The notes under the pieces: model-generated
What the model was told of the DNA's origin: nothing
Seen by the model: the letters and a program-made list of their open reading frames with translations, nothing else
Databases searched by the model: none
DNA from: Prevotella sp. ne3005
Lineage (GTDB): Bacteria > Bacteroidota > Bacteroidia > Bacteroidales > Bacteroidaceae
Direction of reading: 5' to 3'
NCBI RefSeq assembly: GCF_900110085.1
Contig: NZ_FOCK01000001.1
Location: forward strand, 310,001-374,000
Length of the DNA: 64,000 nt
In this document: piece by piece, positions 50,203 to 58,987 of the stretch
Layout: each line of letters begins with the position of its first letter
Position numbering within the stretch: the stretch's first letter is position 1
Translations under genes and position numbers: made by a program

Positions 50203-51057
50203 TTATTGCATCTGCTGGATAGCATCACGGCACTGTTCCATAAGCCAGCGAGGAGTAGAGGTTGCTCCACAGATGCCCACGGTCTGGATACCTTCAAACC
50301 ACCCAGGCTGTATCTCCTGAGGATCCTCAACAAGGTGGGTATTGGGATTCACACGCAGACACTCGTTATAAAGCACCTTGCCGTTGGAGCTCTTTCGCCC
50401 GCAGACAAAGAGGATCAGGTCGTGTTTCGTGGCAAACTGCGAGATATTTGGCATGCGGTTGGCCACATTACGACAGATCGTATCAAAGCTCTTGAAGGTT
50501 GCCTCTGGGGCTATATGACTCTGGATATAGTCGATAATGCGATGAAACTCGTCGAGCGATTTCGTGGTTTGCGAATACAAATATATATCGCGTGAGAAGT
50601 CGAGTTTGGCCACCTCATCGAAGTTCTCAATCACAATGGCCGTGGACTGGGTCTGGCCTACAAGACCGAGAACCTCAGCATGTCCTTTCTTACCGAAGAT
50701 GACAATCTGGCCGTTGCCCGCCTCAAACTGGGTTTTGATGCGCTTCTGAAGCTGAAGCACCACAGGACAGGTGGCATCGATGATCTCTATGTGGTTCTTG
50801 CGGGCGAGTTCATAAGTCTCTGGGGGCTCACCATGGGCCCGCAACAACACCTTGACATCGTGGAGCTCGCGCATCTCGTCGTGGTTGATGGTGATGAGTC
50901 CCATCTCACGGAGGCGCTCACACTCCATACCATTATGCACAATATCACCGAGGCAGTAGAGCTTCGACCCTTTGGTGAGCTCTTCCTCGGCCTTCTTGAT
51001 GGCGGTGGTCACTCCGAAGCAGAAGCCACTGCCTTCGTCTATTTCTATTTGAATCAT
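50203..51057 (-). CDS. ispH: 4-hydroxy-3-methylbut-2-enyl diphosphate reductase
   Basis: A 284-residue IspH/LytB. The three cluster cysteines are visible in Gly-Phe-Cys-Phe-Gly (Cys13), Asp-Ala-Thr-Cys-Pro-Val-Val near residue 97 and Val-Gly-Ile-Cys-Gly-Ala-Thr-Ser-Thr-Pro near 266. The substrate-binding His residues and Arg-Lys-Ser-Ser-Asn are also present. It carries out the last step of the MEP isoprenoid pathway and would supply the polyprenyl synthase encoded at 45.2-46.1 kb. Confidence 0.97.
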   Translation of the reverse strand: MIQIEIDEGSGFCFGVTTAIKKAEEELTKGSKLYCLGDIVHNGMECERLREMGLITINHDEMRELHDVKVLLRAHGEPPETYELARKNHIEIIDATCPVVLQLQKRIKTQFEAGNGQIVIFGKKGHAEVLGLVGQTQSTAIVIENFDEVAKLDFSRDIYLYSQTTKSLDEFHRIIDYIQSHIAPEATFKSFDTICRNVANRMPNISQFATKHDLILFVCGRKSSNGKVLYNECLRVNPNTHLVEDPQEIQPGWFEGIQTVGICGATSTPRWLMEQCRDAIQQMQ

Positions 51058-51112
51058 TGAAGATTGAATATTGAAGATTGAAAATTGAAAATTGAAAATT
51101 GAAGATTGAAGA
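51057..51112. repeat. Heptamer repeat (ATTGAAR)n
   Basis: Eight consecutive units of ATTGAAG/ATTGAAA/ATTGAAT between ispH and meaB. The same heptamer appears at 53221-53248, 53335-53372 and 55238-55258. Confidence 0.85.
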
Positions 51113-52207
51113 TTATTTTTTCAACTCTGCAAAGTATTCATCCAGCAGGTCCTGAGCGGCGACGAATGAAGTTTTGTGGCCTGCCAAAACCGTTTGTTCG
51201 GCAGCACTGAGCTGAGCCTTGATTCGTGGGTTGTTGTAGAAGTTCAGCCGCAGATGCTCGTTGATACTCTCATACATCCAGTATTTCGACTGTTCATTGC
51301 GACGGTAGTCAAAATAGCCATTGGCCTTCACGAAGTCGATATACTGGTAGATCATGTCCCATATCTCTTTCACGCCCGTGCCATAGAAGCCCGAGTAACA
51401 GAGCACTTTAGGCAGCCAGCCACTCTCGGGCATGGGGAAGAAATGGAGGGCGTTGCGGAAGTTCGTGGCCGCCATCTGACAACGGTCCACATTGTCACCG
51501 TCGCACTTATTGATGACGATGCCGTCGCTGATCTCCATGATACCTCGCTTGATGCCCTGAAGCTCATCACCCGTACCTGCCACTTGGATCAACAGGAAGA
51601 AGTCGACCATCGAGTGACAGGCCGTCTCACTCTGTCCGACACCCACGGTCTCAACAAATATCTTGTCGAAGCCAGCGGCCTCACAGAGGATAATCGTCTC
51701 ACGCGTCTTTCGGGCCACGCCACCCAGGGAACCTGCCGATGGACTAGGCCGTATGAACGAGTCAGGATGCTGTGCCAGCTTTTCCATACGGGTCTTATCT
51801 CCGAGGATAGAGCCTTTGGTACGCTCACTGGAAGGGTCGATAGCGAGAACAGCGAGTTTGCCGCCTTTCTCTCGGAGTACGTGCATGCCGAACTCATCGA
51901 TAGAGGTCGACTTTCCTGCCCCCGGCACACCGCTGATGCCCACACGGATACTACGGCCACTGTAAGGCAAGCACTTGTTGATGACCTCCTGGGCACGGGC
52001 CTGATGGTCTGGGTTGACACTCTCTATGAGGGTCACAGCCTGGGAAAGGATGGTGACGTCGCCCTTGACGATACCCTCGACCAACTCTGCTGCAGAGAGT
52101 TCGCGACGACGGTTGCGCTTCAGGTAGGGATTGACGATAGGTGGCTGCTTGACACCACTGTTCACCTGCAGGCCTGCATATTCTGAACTATTCTCAGGAT
52201 GATCCAT
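51113..52207 (-). CDS. meaB: Methylmalonyl-CoA mutase-associated GTPase MeaB
   Basis: A 364-residue G3E-family GTPase. Walker A GVPGAGKS at 93-100, Ser-Ile-Leu-Gly-Asp-Lys-Thr-Arg-Met, Glu-Thr-Val-Gly-Val-Gly-Gln-Ser-Glu (switch III-like) and the base motif Asn-Lys-Cys-Asp are all present. It guards and loads the B12 enzyme methylmalonyl-CoA mutase in the succinate-propionate pathway. The mutase genes are not in the window. It starts 2 bases after the DUF1573 gene. Confidence 0.94.
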   Translation of the reverse strand: MDHPENSSEYAGLQVNSGVKQPPIVNPYLKRNRRRELSAAELVEGIVKGDVTILSQAVTLIESVNPDHQARAQEVINKCLPYSGRSIRVGISGVPGAGKSTSIDEFGMHVLREKGGKLAVLAIDPSSERTKGSILGDKTRMEKLAQHPDSFIRPSPSAGSLGGVARKTRETIILCEAAGFDKIFVETVGVGQSETACHSMVDFFLLIQVAGTGDELQGIKRGIMEISDGIVINKCDGDNVDRCQMAATNFRNALHFFPMPESGWLPKVLCYSGFYGTGVKEIWDMIYQYIDFVKANGYFDYRRNEQSKYWMYESINEHLRLNFYNNPRIKAQLSAAEQTVLAGHKTSFVAAQDLLDEYFAELKK

Positions 52208-52209
52208 GT

Positions 52210-53322
52210 TTATTTTGTTTTAATGTTAATGATGACCTTGGCATGGTCAGGGTCGTTGGTGATGAGTAGGATACGAGGACGGGCACGCAACTTACTCAGT
52301 TCGTCGGCATAGCCGGTAATCTTCAGCGTCGTGGACTGTCCAGGCTCCAGCTCGCGTTTGCCCAGCGTCACTTTCATACCACCCGTAGACATCTGCATGG
52401 AGGAGAAAGTGAGCGTGGAATGTCCTTGATTGCTGAAGAGTATCTCAGTCGATTTCTTGGACTTGCCTCCGAAGTCGGTGAAATCGACATCGGTGGTGGA
52501 GATAGTCAGCTGCGGGGCCAGATCCTTATTGGTCGTGGCAAACGACTTCAGGTCGGGCAACAGGATGGTAGATACGGGCACCTCGGTATCCTGGCTAACC
52601 TTCTCACCGAGCTGCTTGGCCAGATAGACGGAGGTTTGGGTCAGGCCATAGTCACGCAACTTGTCGGAATGGAGGGTCACCGTGATGGTGGCACCACGAC
52701 CTGGTCTGATACGCTCTGGCGTTACCGTAGCTGAGAGGTAGGGCGGCAGGTGCATCACGTTGGGTGTCATCTCCTTCGTACCGTTGTTGAAGACATGGAT
52801 CTCCTGCACAGGCTCGTCGCCCTTGTTCACATCGTCGTACACCAGCTCAGCCTTATCGAGCAGCAGCTCACCCATCGACAAGGGGTAGTTGCCCGAGTAG
52901 TCGACCATCTCTGCAAGCACCACGCCCTGCATCGTGAGATAGACGGGGGTCTTTGTGCCATTGCTCGTCACAGCAGCCATCTTGTGGAAGTGGCCGAGCT
53001 GACGGGCGTCGTAGGTCATCTTAATAGTAAACTTATCGCCTGCACCCACCTTCTTGGGATAGTCGACAGCCGTACAGCCGCAGTCGGGTTTCACGCTCTC
53101 AATGACGAGGCTACGGCGGCCTTTGTTACGCAGTTCGAAGGTAGCCGTGATAGGCTGTTCATAGCCTGTACGACCGCAGTCGATGGTGGTCTTCTCGATA
53201 ACGAGTTTCTGGGCGAAGATCATTGAAGATTGAAAATTGAAGATTGAACAATGTAGCGCCAAGGCCAACAATGCTATTCTTCGTTTTCCAACGCCTGAGA
53301 TTCTTAAATACTTTCTTTCCAT
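52210..53322 (-). CDS. DUF1573-domain exported protein
   Basis: A 370-residue protein with a signal peptide and two or three immunoglobulin-like DUF1573-type domains. The first shows Ile-Asp-Cys-Gly-Arg...Ala-Thr-Phe-Glu-Leu-Arg-Asn-Lys-Gly-Arg-Arg and Lys-Pro-Asp-Cys-Gly-Cys-Thr-Ala-Val, the typical double-Cys turn. The function is unknown; such proteins are probably periplasmic or surface. Part of the signal peptide (about residues 25-35, Cys-Ser-Ile-Phe-Asn-Phe-Gln-Ser-Ser-Met-Ile) is the translation of an ATTGAAR repeat run at 53221-53248. Confidence 0.85.
   Translation of the reverse strand: MERKYLRISGVGKRRIALLALALHCSIFNFQSSMIFAQKLVIEKTTIDCGRTGYEQPITATFELRNKGRRSLVIESVKPDCGCTAVDYPKKVGAGDKFTIKMTYDARQLGHFHKMAAVTSNGTKTPVYLTMQGVVLAEMVDYSGNYPLSMGELLLDKAELVYDDVNKGDEPVQEIHVFNNGTKEMTPNVMHLPPYLSATVTPERIRPGRGATITVTLHSDKLRDYGLTQTSVYLAKQLGEKVSQDTEVPVSTILLPDLKSFATTNKDLAPQLTISTTDVDFTDFGGKSKKSTEILFSNQGHSTLTFSSMQMSTGGMKVTLGKRELEPGQSTTLKITGYADELSKLRARPRILLITNDPDHAKVIINIKTK
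53221..53248. repeat. Heptamer repeat inside a signal-peptide sequence
   Basis: Four ATTGAAR units on the plus strand lie within the DUF1573 gene and are read as the hydrophobic end of its signal peptide. Confidence 0.75.
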
Positions 53323-53351
53323 ATTTTATAAATTTTCACAATCTTCAATTT

Positions 53352-56300
53352 TCAATCTTCAATCTTCAACGTTTGTGACTTTGTGATGGCACGGAACTCT
53401 GGGGCATAGGCACACTCTACGGTACAGGTGCCCGTCTCGTAGGTTCCTGTGCGGTCGATATAATAGACATTCTCTATGACATGCTTACCTTTCGACAGAC
53501 AGTCGAAGTAATAGTTCGTAGAACAGTCGTGGGGCGCACAATAGGAGCCGTCGTGCCAACCACTGAGCTGACGGACGGGTTCCATGCAGGCAGCACGGCG
53601 GTCGATCACCTGTACGAAGTCATAGTCGCTGTCGGCAGTGATGGTGATACGTACACGAATCCGGTCGCCCACTTTGAGCTTTGAGCTTTCAGCATTAAGC
53701 TTTGAGCTTTGATCTGCAGCGAGGATCTCGCGCTTCACGGTGATGCCACTGCCAGCATCGGCAATATGCTTCGTTGCCTGAGAGAACTGGGCATAGACAG
53801 CCCCCCACGAAGTACCTGTCGAGGTCTTATCGATGGTGAGAGCCTTACTGTCGGCGGGCATCGTGGTCTTCACATAGCCAATGGCTGCGGTGGCCTTGGG
53901 CAGTTCGAGGGCCTTACCGTCCACCTTGATGGTGGAGTTCTCGGCATCAAGTCTCAAAGTATTGCCTTGACTCCTTGTCTCCTTGTCTCCTTGTCTCCCT
54001 GTCTCCTTGTCTCCTTGTCTCCCCAAGAATGCATACACCGCATTCACGCTGTTGATAGGCGTATCCCAGGCCTGGGTACGTTTCTCCATCAAGAGCCAGC
54101 GCTGCATCTCCTCGATGGTCTGCTCATCCTCTGGGGTGAGGCGCTGCAGGGCCTCGATAGCCACGGTCTGGGTGGGAATCTTATAGTCGTACCAGCTATA
54201 GCCGGCACGTGGCGTATCGTAATAACGCCCCATCTCCTCACGATAGACGGTATACTCCTTCAACGACTGGACATACTCGAGGGCACGCTTCGGATCAGTC
54301 TTGGAGAGGATCACGGCCGTCAGGGCCTTTTCATAGATGCTCTGTCTCTTGATATCCTTCTTCAGCAGGCGCAGCAGATAGTTGTTGGCAGCCTGTACCT
54401 TGGCTGGCAGTTCCCTGCCGTCGAGGGTGGTGAGATAGAGCCACTGGAGGGCCTTGAACGAGGGGAACGAGGGCTTATGACCTTCCTTCTCCCATTTCTT
54501 CATCTCTTCTACCATCTCCACGATCTCCGAGCCCATGAAGTCGAAGGCACTGGAGAGCATCTGCTCCGTAGAGGCCTGTGTTCCTGTCATATCGTTCAGA
54601 CGGACCAGCATCTCACTCACGGCCACAGTCATATAGAACGAGCCCGGCATACCTTGCCACCAGGTCCAGGCACCATCACTGAGCTGTAGCTTACGGAGTT
54701 TCCCGATAGCCGAGTTCAGACGGTTCTGCATCAGGTTCTCATCGAAGAAGTCTCCCAGCCGCTGGCGCTGTTCGGTCTCACGCTCTGCATCCAACACCCA
54801 CGGTGTCTCGTTCAGAATCAGGTCCTTCAGTTCCTGGTTCTTCTCGAGTTGAGAGGTGAGCGACTCGCCCGAGGCCTCCTGCTTCCAGAGTCTGAAGGCC
54901 ACAGCAGCCTGTGGGTTCTGCTGGAGGATATACTGTCCGATGGCGTTGGCATAATACGAGGCAGCCTGTGAGATGGCATTATCGTCAACGGGGTTACCTA
55001 CGGTGGGCAGTGCCTGTATCATGAGCCATGCGGGATGGTTGGTATACTCAAGGGTGAGCTTGCCATTCTTCCCGTCTTCAGGAATCAGGGCGGCGAGGTC
55101 GATGGTGGTCTCTCCCGGCTGGTGCTGGGTGATGGGCACTGCCACCGTGACGCGCTCCGTCGAAGGCAGCAGGGGCAGGTAGTGCTGTTCACCATCAGAG
55201 AAGCCCTTTCCGCTGACAGTCATCTGACAGACGAGCAATGGAAGATTGAAGATTGAATATTCTTGCGTCCCGCTGGTAGCAAGCGTCCTTCGGCCGAGCG
55301 GAAGATTGAAAGTTACGGGGGTGGTGGAACCTGCAGGGAGGGTAACATCCTGCGTCTGCTCGAGCACCACGGCATTGGTCTCCGGATCGAGGAACCTGAC
55401 CACGGCCTTACCCGTAAGCGACTGTTCGCCGGTGTTGATGATACGGGCAGAGATGGCACTCTCATCACCCTCACGGATAAAGCGGGGCATGTTGGGCTGT
55501 ATCATCACATCCTTCTGGGCCACGGTCTCACCGGTGAGTGAACCGTAATACATATCCTTTGTATGGGCAACACCCATGAAGCGCCATGTGGTGAGGCTCT
55601 CAGGCAACGTGAACTTCAGGGCCACGGAACCATCCTTCGCCGTCACCAGCTGGGGATAGAAAAAAGCCGTCTCGTTGAGGTTCTCACGCACCTGAACCTG
55701 TTCTGCCTTCGACTCCTCTTCAGGGGCCTCGGCCTCTGTCACTTCAGCAACCATCGCGTCGGCAGCCTCTTCGACAACCGCATCTTCCAACATGACGTTA
55801 CGTGCAGACATCTTGGCCATCGGAGCCGAATCCAAGACTGCACCAGCCCCTAACATAGCACCCCGCGAGAAGCGACGGAAACGACCACTCCTATACGACG
55901 GGAAGATCTCATCGTCGAAACGGCTGAACGTCAGATCATCGACAGATGCCGAGCGCCACGACATATAAGCGCTGCCGCTCATGCTGCGCACAGGGACAAA
56001 ATACCAAGAGCTGTTGGGAAGGGCCACCGACAGAGCGGGCACCAGACTCCAGGAGTGGGCATAGATCTGGTCGAGGCTCTTATCGTAGAGCGTGGCCATC
56101 AGCTGGGCGTCGACAGGCTTGCCATCGGCATCCTTGATGGTGAGTGTCCATTCTTCCTGCTGACCAGGTGTCAACCGGTCACGGAAGGTGGTCCACTCCA
56201 GCTTCAGACGCTTGTCGGGCAAGGGACGGCGGATAGTAGCCGTGTGGGTATAGCAAAGGCCGTTCTTCACCCACGCAAAGGTGAGCAACAGGCCGTTTTC

Positions 56301-58892
56301 ATAATTCTCATCATACTTCAGCTTGAGGTTAAGCAGTTGGTTGCTCTTGTCGACGGCCCCCTGCTTGATCAGTTTCTTACCGGCAAAGAGGCTGTAGACG
56401 ATATGCACATCAGCATCGGAAGAGCCTGCCTGCACCGTCACGGGCTTGCCGTCGTTAGGGAACTGGGTGGCCGAGAGCCAGAACCAGTCATGCGTCTCTG
56501 TGGCAGGCACCTCGTCATCTGCCGAGAAGAGCACGAACTCACGCTTCGTGGTATCATTCTCGAAGGTGGCCTCCAGCACATGCTTTCCAGAAGCGAGTTT
56601 CTGCATCACGATAGGACTGTTGGTCTTGACTTTCTGCCACGCTCCCTCATCTATGCGGTATTTCACCTCGGCGTCGAGGTCCTTGCCGGCAGCATTGAGC
56701 AGATGGATGGTGGCCTTGGGCTGGTCTTCCTTCAGGATCTTCTCTGCCAGGTCGATGCTCAGGGCCTGTTTACGATTGCCCAGAGGCAGCGAGAGTTCAC
56801 CGCTATGGGTCTCACCCGCCGTATCAGTAACATCAGCCGTCACCACAAAGTGGTAGAACATCGGATAGCTGGTCTCGGGCATCTGCAAAGGCATGGTCAC
56901 GTCAAACGTTCCGTCATCGCCCGTGGTTGCCTCACCCTGAAACACCTCATCGCCCTGATTACGATAGTTCAGCGAGGTGGAATCCCAGTAACTGCTGTAG
57001 CTCCACCACCAGAAGGCTGTACGGCGCACCACCTTATAGCTGACCTTCGCCCCCTGTACTGGTACGCCGGCATAGCTCATGGCCGTACCCTTTACTGTCA
57101 GGGTGTCGCCAGCGGCATACAACTGTTTCACTTCGGGGAAGTCGACATGGAACGTCGGACGCTTATACTCCTCCACACGGAAACCGTAGCTCTGGTTCCC
57201 CACTTGGAGGGTAAACCGTCCCGTCAGTCCTGTAGAGGGCAGGGTGAAATCGGCAGCAGCCGTACCATAGGCATCCGTCACGGCCTGCTGCTCCTTGATC
57301 ACCTTATAGTTGGCATCGCGCAGGACAAAGGTCAACGGGGCCTCGCTCCTGACAGAATGCTTGAAACCCTGGATCACATTATAGAGAATGGCCGAGGCAT
57401 GAACGGTCTGACCCGGACGATAGATGGCGCGGTCGGTATAGATACAGGTGCGCTGCTCCAAACCACGGTCGCCATAGTAAGTGTAGCGGAAGGTGCCGGA
57501 AAGGGGCGGACAGGCCTGATCGTCGGGGGTATAGGCAAAAGCCTCCATACGGTGGTCGGCATCCTTGGCATGATAGATATACTCACCCTTGGCGTCGGTC
57601 ACGGCATCGTGTTCAAAAAAGTTTTTGTAGCCTAACTGCTCCTTGATGTGCAGCTGAGCGTTGGCGATGGGCTGGCCTGTAGTGGCACTCACCACCACAA
57701 AGCGCATGGCCTCGTTTGCCGGCTGGGGCTCGGCAATGGTGTAGACATCGGTCACAAAATACAGGCTGCGAATCACCTCCGTGGCAGGAAGGCTCTTAAA
57801 CTCCACCATATACACACCCATGGGGAGACCATCCAACTGGAGGGTATCCTTAAACATCTCATAAGGGGCCTTACCCGTATAGGCATGCTCCTGCTGAAGC
57901 ACCACCTCTCCCAAGAGGGGTTTGATCTTCCTATAGCCTTCCGGATAGTTGGGCGAGATGTCGATATCTCCCTTGGCATTCACCCGATACACCTTCATCG
58001 AGAGCGACGAGAGGTTACGCAACTCATCCAGCCTCACCTCCTGCGACTGCTGTGGAAGGGCCACCTTCCGGTCAAAACCTACCCGATATTGGGGATTGGT
58101 CATGTCGGCCTCGGCATTGGCCAGGATGGCCATACGTTTCCATGAGCGCCAGCGCTTCTGGGCTTCCTGCAGCCACGCCAGTTTGTCGCCCATGGGTATC
58201 TCGTCATTATACCTGATCCGGTGATAGCGCACGATGGCCAGCTCACCCGCCTCAGGCAGGTCGCCATATTCGGCTATCAGCGAGTCGATCTCGGCAATCG
58301 GACTGAAGCCATAGACCTCGGAGGCCGTGATGCAGGCCGCCCTCCGGTTGCCGGCCTTCACGTAGAAGTCATGGAGGTTCCGGTAGTCGGAGAGTTCATA
58401 GCCGATGACATGCAGGAGGTCGTGGTCGAAGATGGCGGCATCGGCTCCCTTGATCACGAGCGGGCTGTAAGCCTCATCCTTGATCTTAGAGAGTTTCGCG
58501 CAGAGGCCGTCGGTCAGCTTCGGCCGCTCGATATTCATCTCCAGCTCAGCATTGCCCGAAGACACCTTATAGAGTACGGTCTGCCACACCAGCCTCAACA
58601 CCTCGTCCTTCGTGCCGAGCCAGTGCTGCTGCATCTGGTCCATGGCGGGCTTCAACGAGTCGGGGGCTATCTCTGCCATCACCTGGGCAGCCTGCAGTTC
58701 AGCCTTCAACAGCTGTCCGTAGGCTTTCTCCTTCGTGGCCTTCTTCACAATCTTCTGAAGCACCTCATACTCCGTCTTGGGCAGATCTTTCTTTTCTGCC
58801 TCTTCCACCTGATTCCAGAGTGACTTATACGTTTGTCCGAATAGAAATATAGGCATGACCAATGCAATTATAAGAATAATACTTTTCTTCAT
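53352..58892 (-). CDS. Alpha-2-macroglobulin family protein
   Basis: A 1,846-residue exported protein. ATG 58892 gives the signal peptide Met-Lys-Lys-Ser-Ile-Ile to Leu-Phe-Gly-Gln. Successive beta-sandwich domains include the MG2-type segment Tyr-Thr-Asp-Arg-Ala-Ile-Tyr-Arg-Pro-Gly-Gln-Thr-Val near residue 480. The A2M core is near 1130 (Leu-Pro-Glu-Ser-Leu-Thr-Thr-Trp-Arg-Phe-Met-Gly) and an alpha-alpha toroid follows. The Cys-Gly-Glu-Gln thioester motif is absent, so it cannot trap proteases covalently. Family members inhibit proteases or help maintain the envelope. Three repeat types are translated: the octamer (Gly-Arg-Gln-Gly-Asp-Lys-Glu-Thr units), a stretch near 55238-55310, and the end Leu-Lys-Ile-Glu-Asp. 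Confidence 0.9.
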   Translation of the reverse strand: MKKSIILIIALVMPIFLFGQTYKSLWNQVEEAEKKDLPKTEYEVLQKIVKKATKEKAYGQLLKAELQAAQVMAEIAPDSLKPAMDQMQQHWLGTKDEVLRLVWQTVLYKVSSGNAELEMNIERPKLTDGLCAKLSKIKDEAYSPLVIKGADAAIFDHDLLHVIGYELSDYRNLHDFYVKAGNRRAACITASEVYGFSPIAEIDSLIAEYGDLPEAGELAIVRYHRIRYNDEIPMGDKLAWLQEAQKRWRSWKRMAILANAEADMTNPQYRVGFDRKVALPQQSQEVRLDELRNLSSLSMKVYRVNAKGDIDISPNYPEGYRKIKPLLGEVVLQQEHAYTGKAPYEMFKDTLQLDGLPMGVYMVEFKSLPATEVIRSLYFVTDVYTIAEPQPANEAMRFVVVSATTGQPIANAQLHIKEQLGYKNFFEHDAVTDAKGEYIYHAKDADHRMEAFAYTPDDQACPPLSGTFRYTYYGDRGLEQRTCIYTDRAIYRPGQTVHASAILYNVIQGFKHSVRSEAPLTFVLRDANYKVIKEQQAVTDAYGTAAADFTLPSTGLTGRFTLQVGNQSYGFRVEEYKRPTFHVDFPEVKQLYAAGDTLTVKGTAMSYAGVPVQGAKVSYKVVRRTAFWWWSYSSYWDSTSLNYRNQGDEVFQGEATTGDDGTFDVTMPLQMPETSYPMFYHFVVTADVTDTAGETHSGELSLPLGNRKQALSIDLAEKILKEDQPKATIHLLNAAGKDLDAEVKYRIDEGAWQKVKTNSPIVMQKLASGKHVLEATFENDTTKREFVLFSADDEVPATETHDWFWLSATQFPNDGKPVTVQAGSSDADVHIVYSLFAGKKLIKQGAVDKSNQLLNLKLKYDENYENGLLLTFAWVKNGLCYTHTATIRRPLPDKRLKLEWTTFRDRLTPGQQEEWTLTIKDADGKPVDAQLMATLYDKSLDQIYAHSWSLVPALSVALPNSSWYFVPVRSMSGSAYMSWRSASVDDLTFSRFDDEIFPSYRSGRFRRFSRGAMLGAGAVLDSAPMAKMSARNVMLEDAVVEEAADAMVAEVTEAEAPEEESKAEQVQVRENLNETAFFYPQLVTAKDGSVALKFTLPESLTTWRFMGVAHTKDMYYGSLTGETVAQKDVMIQPNMPRFIREGDESAISARIINTGEQSLTGKAVVRFLDPETNAVVLEQTQDVTLPAGSTTPVTFNLPLGRRTLATSGTQEYSIFNLPLLVCQMTVSGKGFSDGEQHYLPLLPSTERVTVAVPITQHQPGETTIDLAALIPEDGKNGKLTLEYTNHPAWLMIQALPTVGNPVDDNAISQAASYYANAIGQYILQQNPQAAVAFRLWKQEASGESLTSQLEKNQELKDLILNETPWVLDAERETEQRQRLGDFFDENLMQNRLNSAIGKLRKLQLSDGAWTWWQGMPGSFYMTVAVSEMLVRLNDMTGTQASTEQMLSSAFDFMGSEIVEMVEEMKKWEKEGHKPSFPSFKALQWLYLTTLDGRELPAKVQAANNYLLRLLKKDIKRQSIYEKALTAVILSKTDPKRALEYVQSLKEYTVYREEMGRYYDTPRAGYSWYDYKIPTQTVAIEALQRLTPEDEQTIEEMQRWLLMEKRTQAWDTPINSVNAVYAFLGRQGDKETGRQGDKETRSQGNTLRLDAENSTIKVDGKALELPKATAAIGYVKTTMPADSKALTIDKTSTGTSWGAVYAQFSQATKHIADAGSGITVKREILAADQSSKLNAESSKLKVGDRIRVRITITADSDYDFVQVIDRRAACMEPVRQLSGWHDGSYCAPHDCSTNYYFDCLSKGKHVIENVYYIDRTGTYETGTCTVECAYAPEFRAITKSQTLKIED
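53967..54022. repeat. Octamer tandem repeat in coding sequence
   Basis: Seven units of TTGTCTCC (two with one base change) from 53967 to 54022. Three units equal 24 bases, so it is read as repeats of Gly-Arg-Gln-Gly-Asp-Lys-Glu-Thr. A gain or loss of one unit would shift the frame. Confidence 0.88.
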
Positions 58893-58922
58893 ATCCAAGC
58901 CCATTAATTTGGTTTATGCGTA

Positions 58923-58930
58923 CAAAGGTA
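58923..58930 (-). promoter_or_regulatory. -7 element of the alpha-2-macroglobulin gene
   Basis: TACCTTTG on the minus strand, 30 bases ahead of the ATG at 58892. Confidence 0.6.
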
Positions 58931-58951
58931 GAAAAAATTTCTCAATATTGC

Positions 58952-58982
58952 TTGGAAATTAGGCATTTTTATATTATCTTTG
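58952..58982 (+). promoter_or_regulatory. Promoter of the acyl-CoA synthetase gene
   Basis: TTG at 58952-58954, 20 bases, then TATCTTTG at 58975-58982. The start codon follows only 5 bases later, so transcription should begin at or next to the ATG. Confidence 0.65.
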
Positions 58983-58987
58983 CACCT

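Noticed and set aside
56055..57635. Plus-strand frame of 526 codons inside the alpha-2-macroglobulin gene
   Set aside because: It is antisense to a well-supported gene, has no family motifs and reflects codon bias of the real strand.
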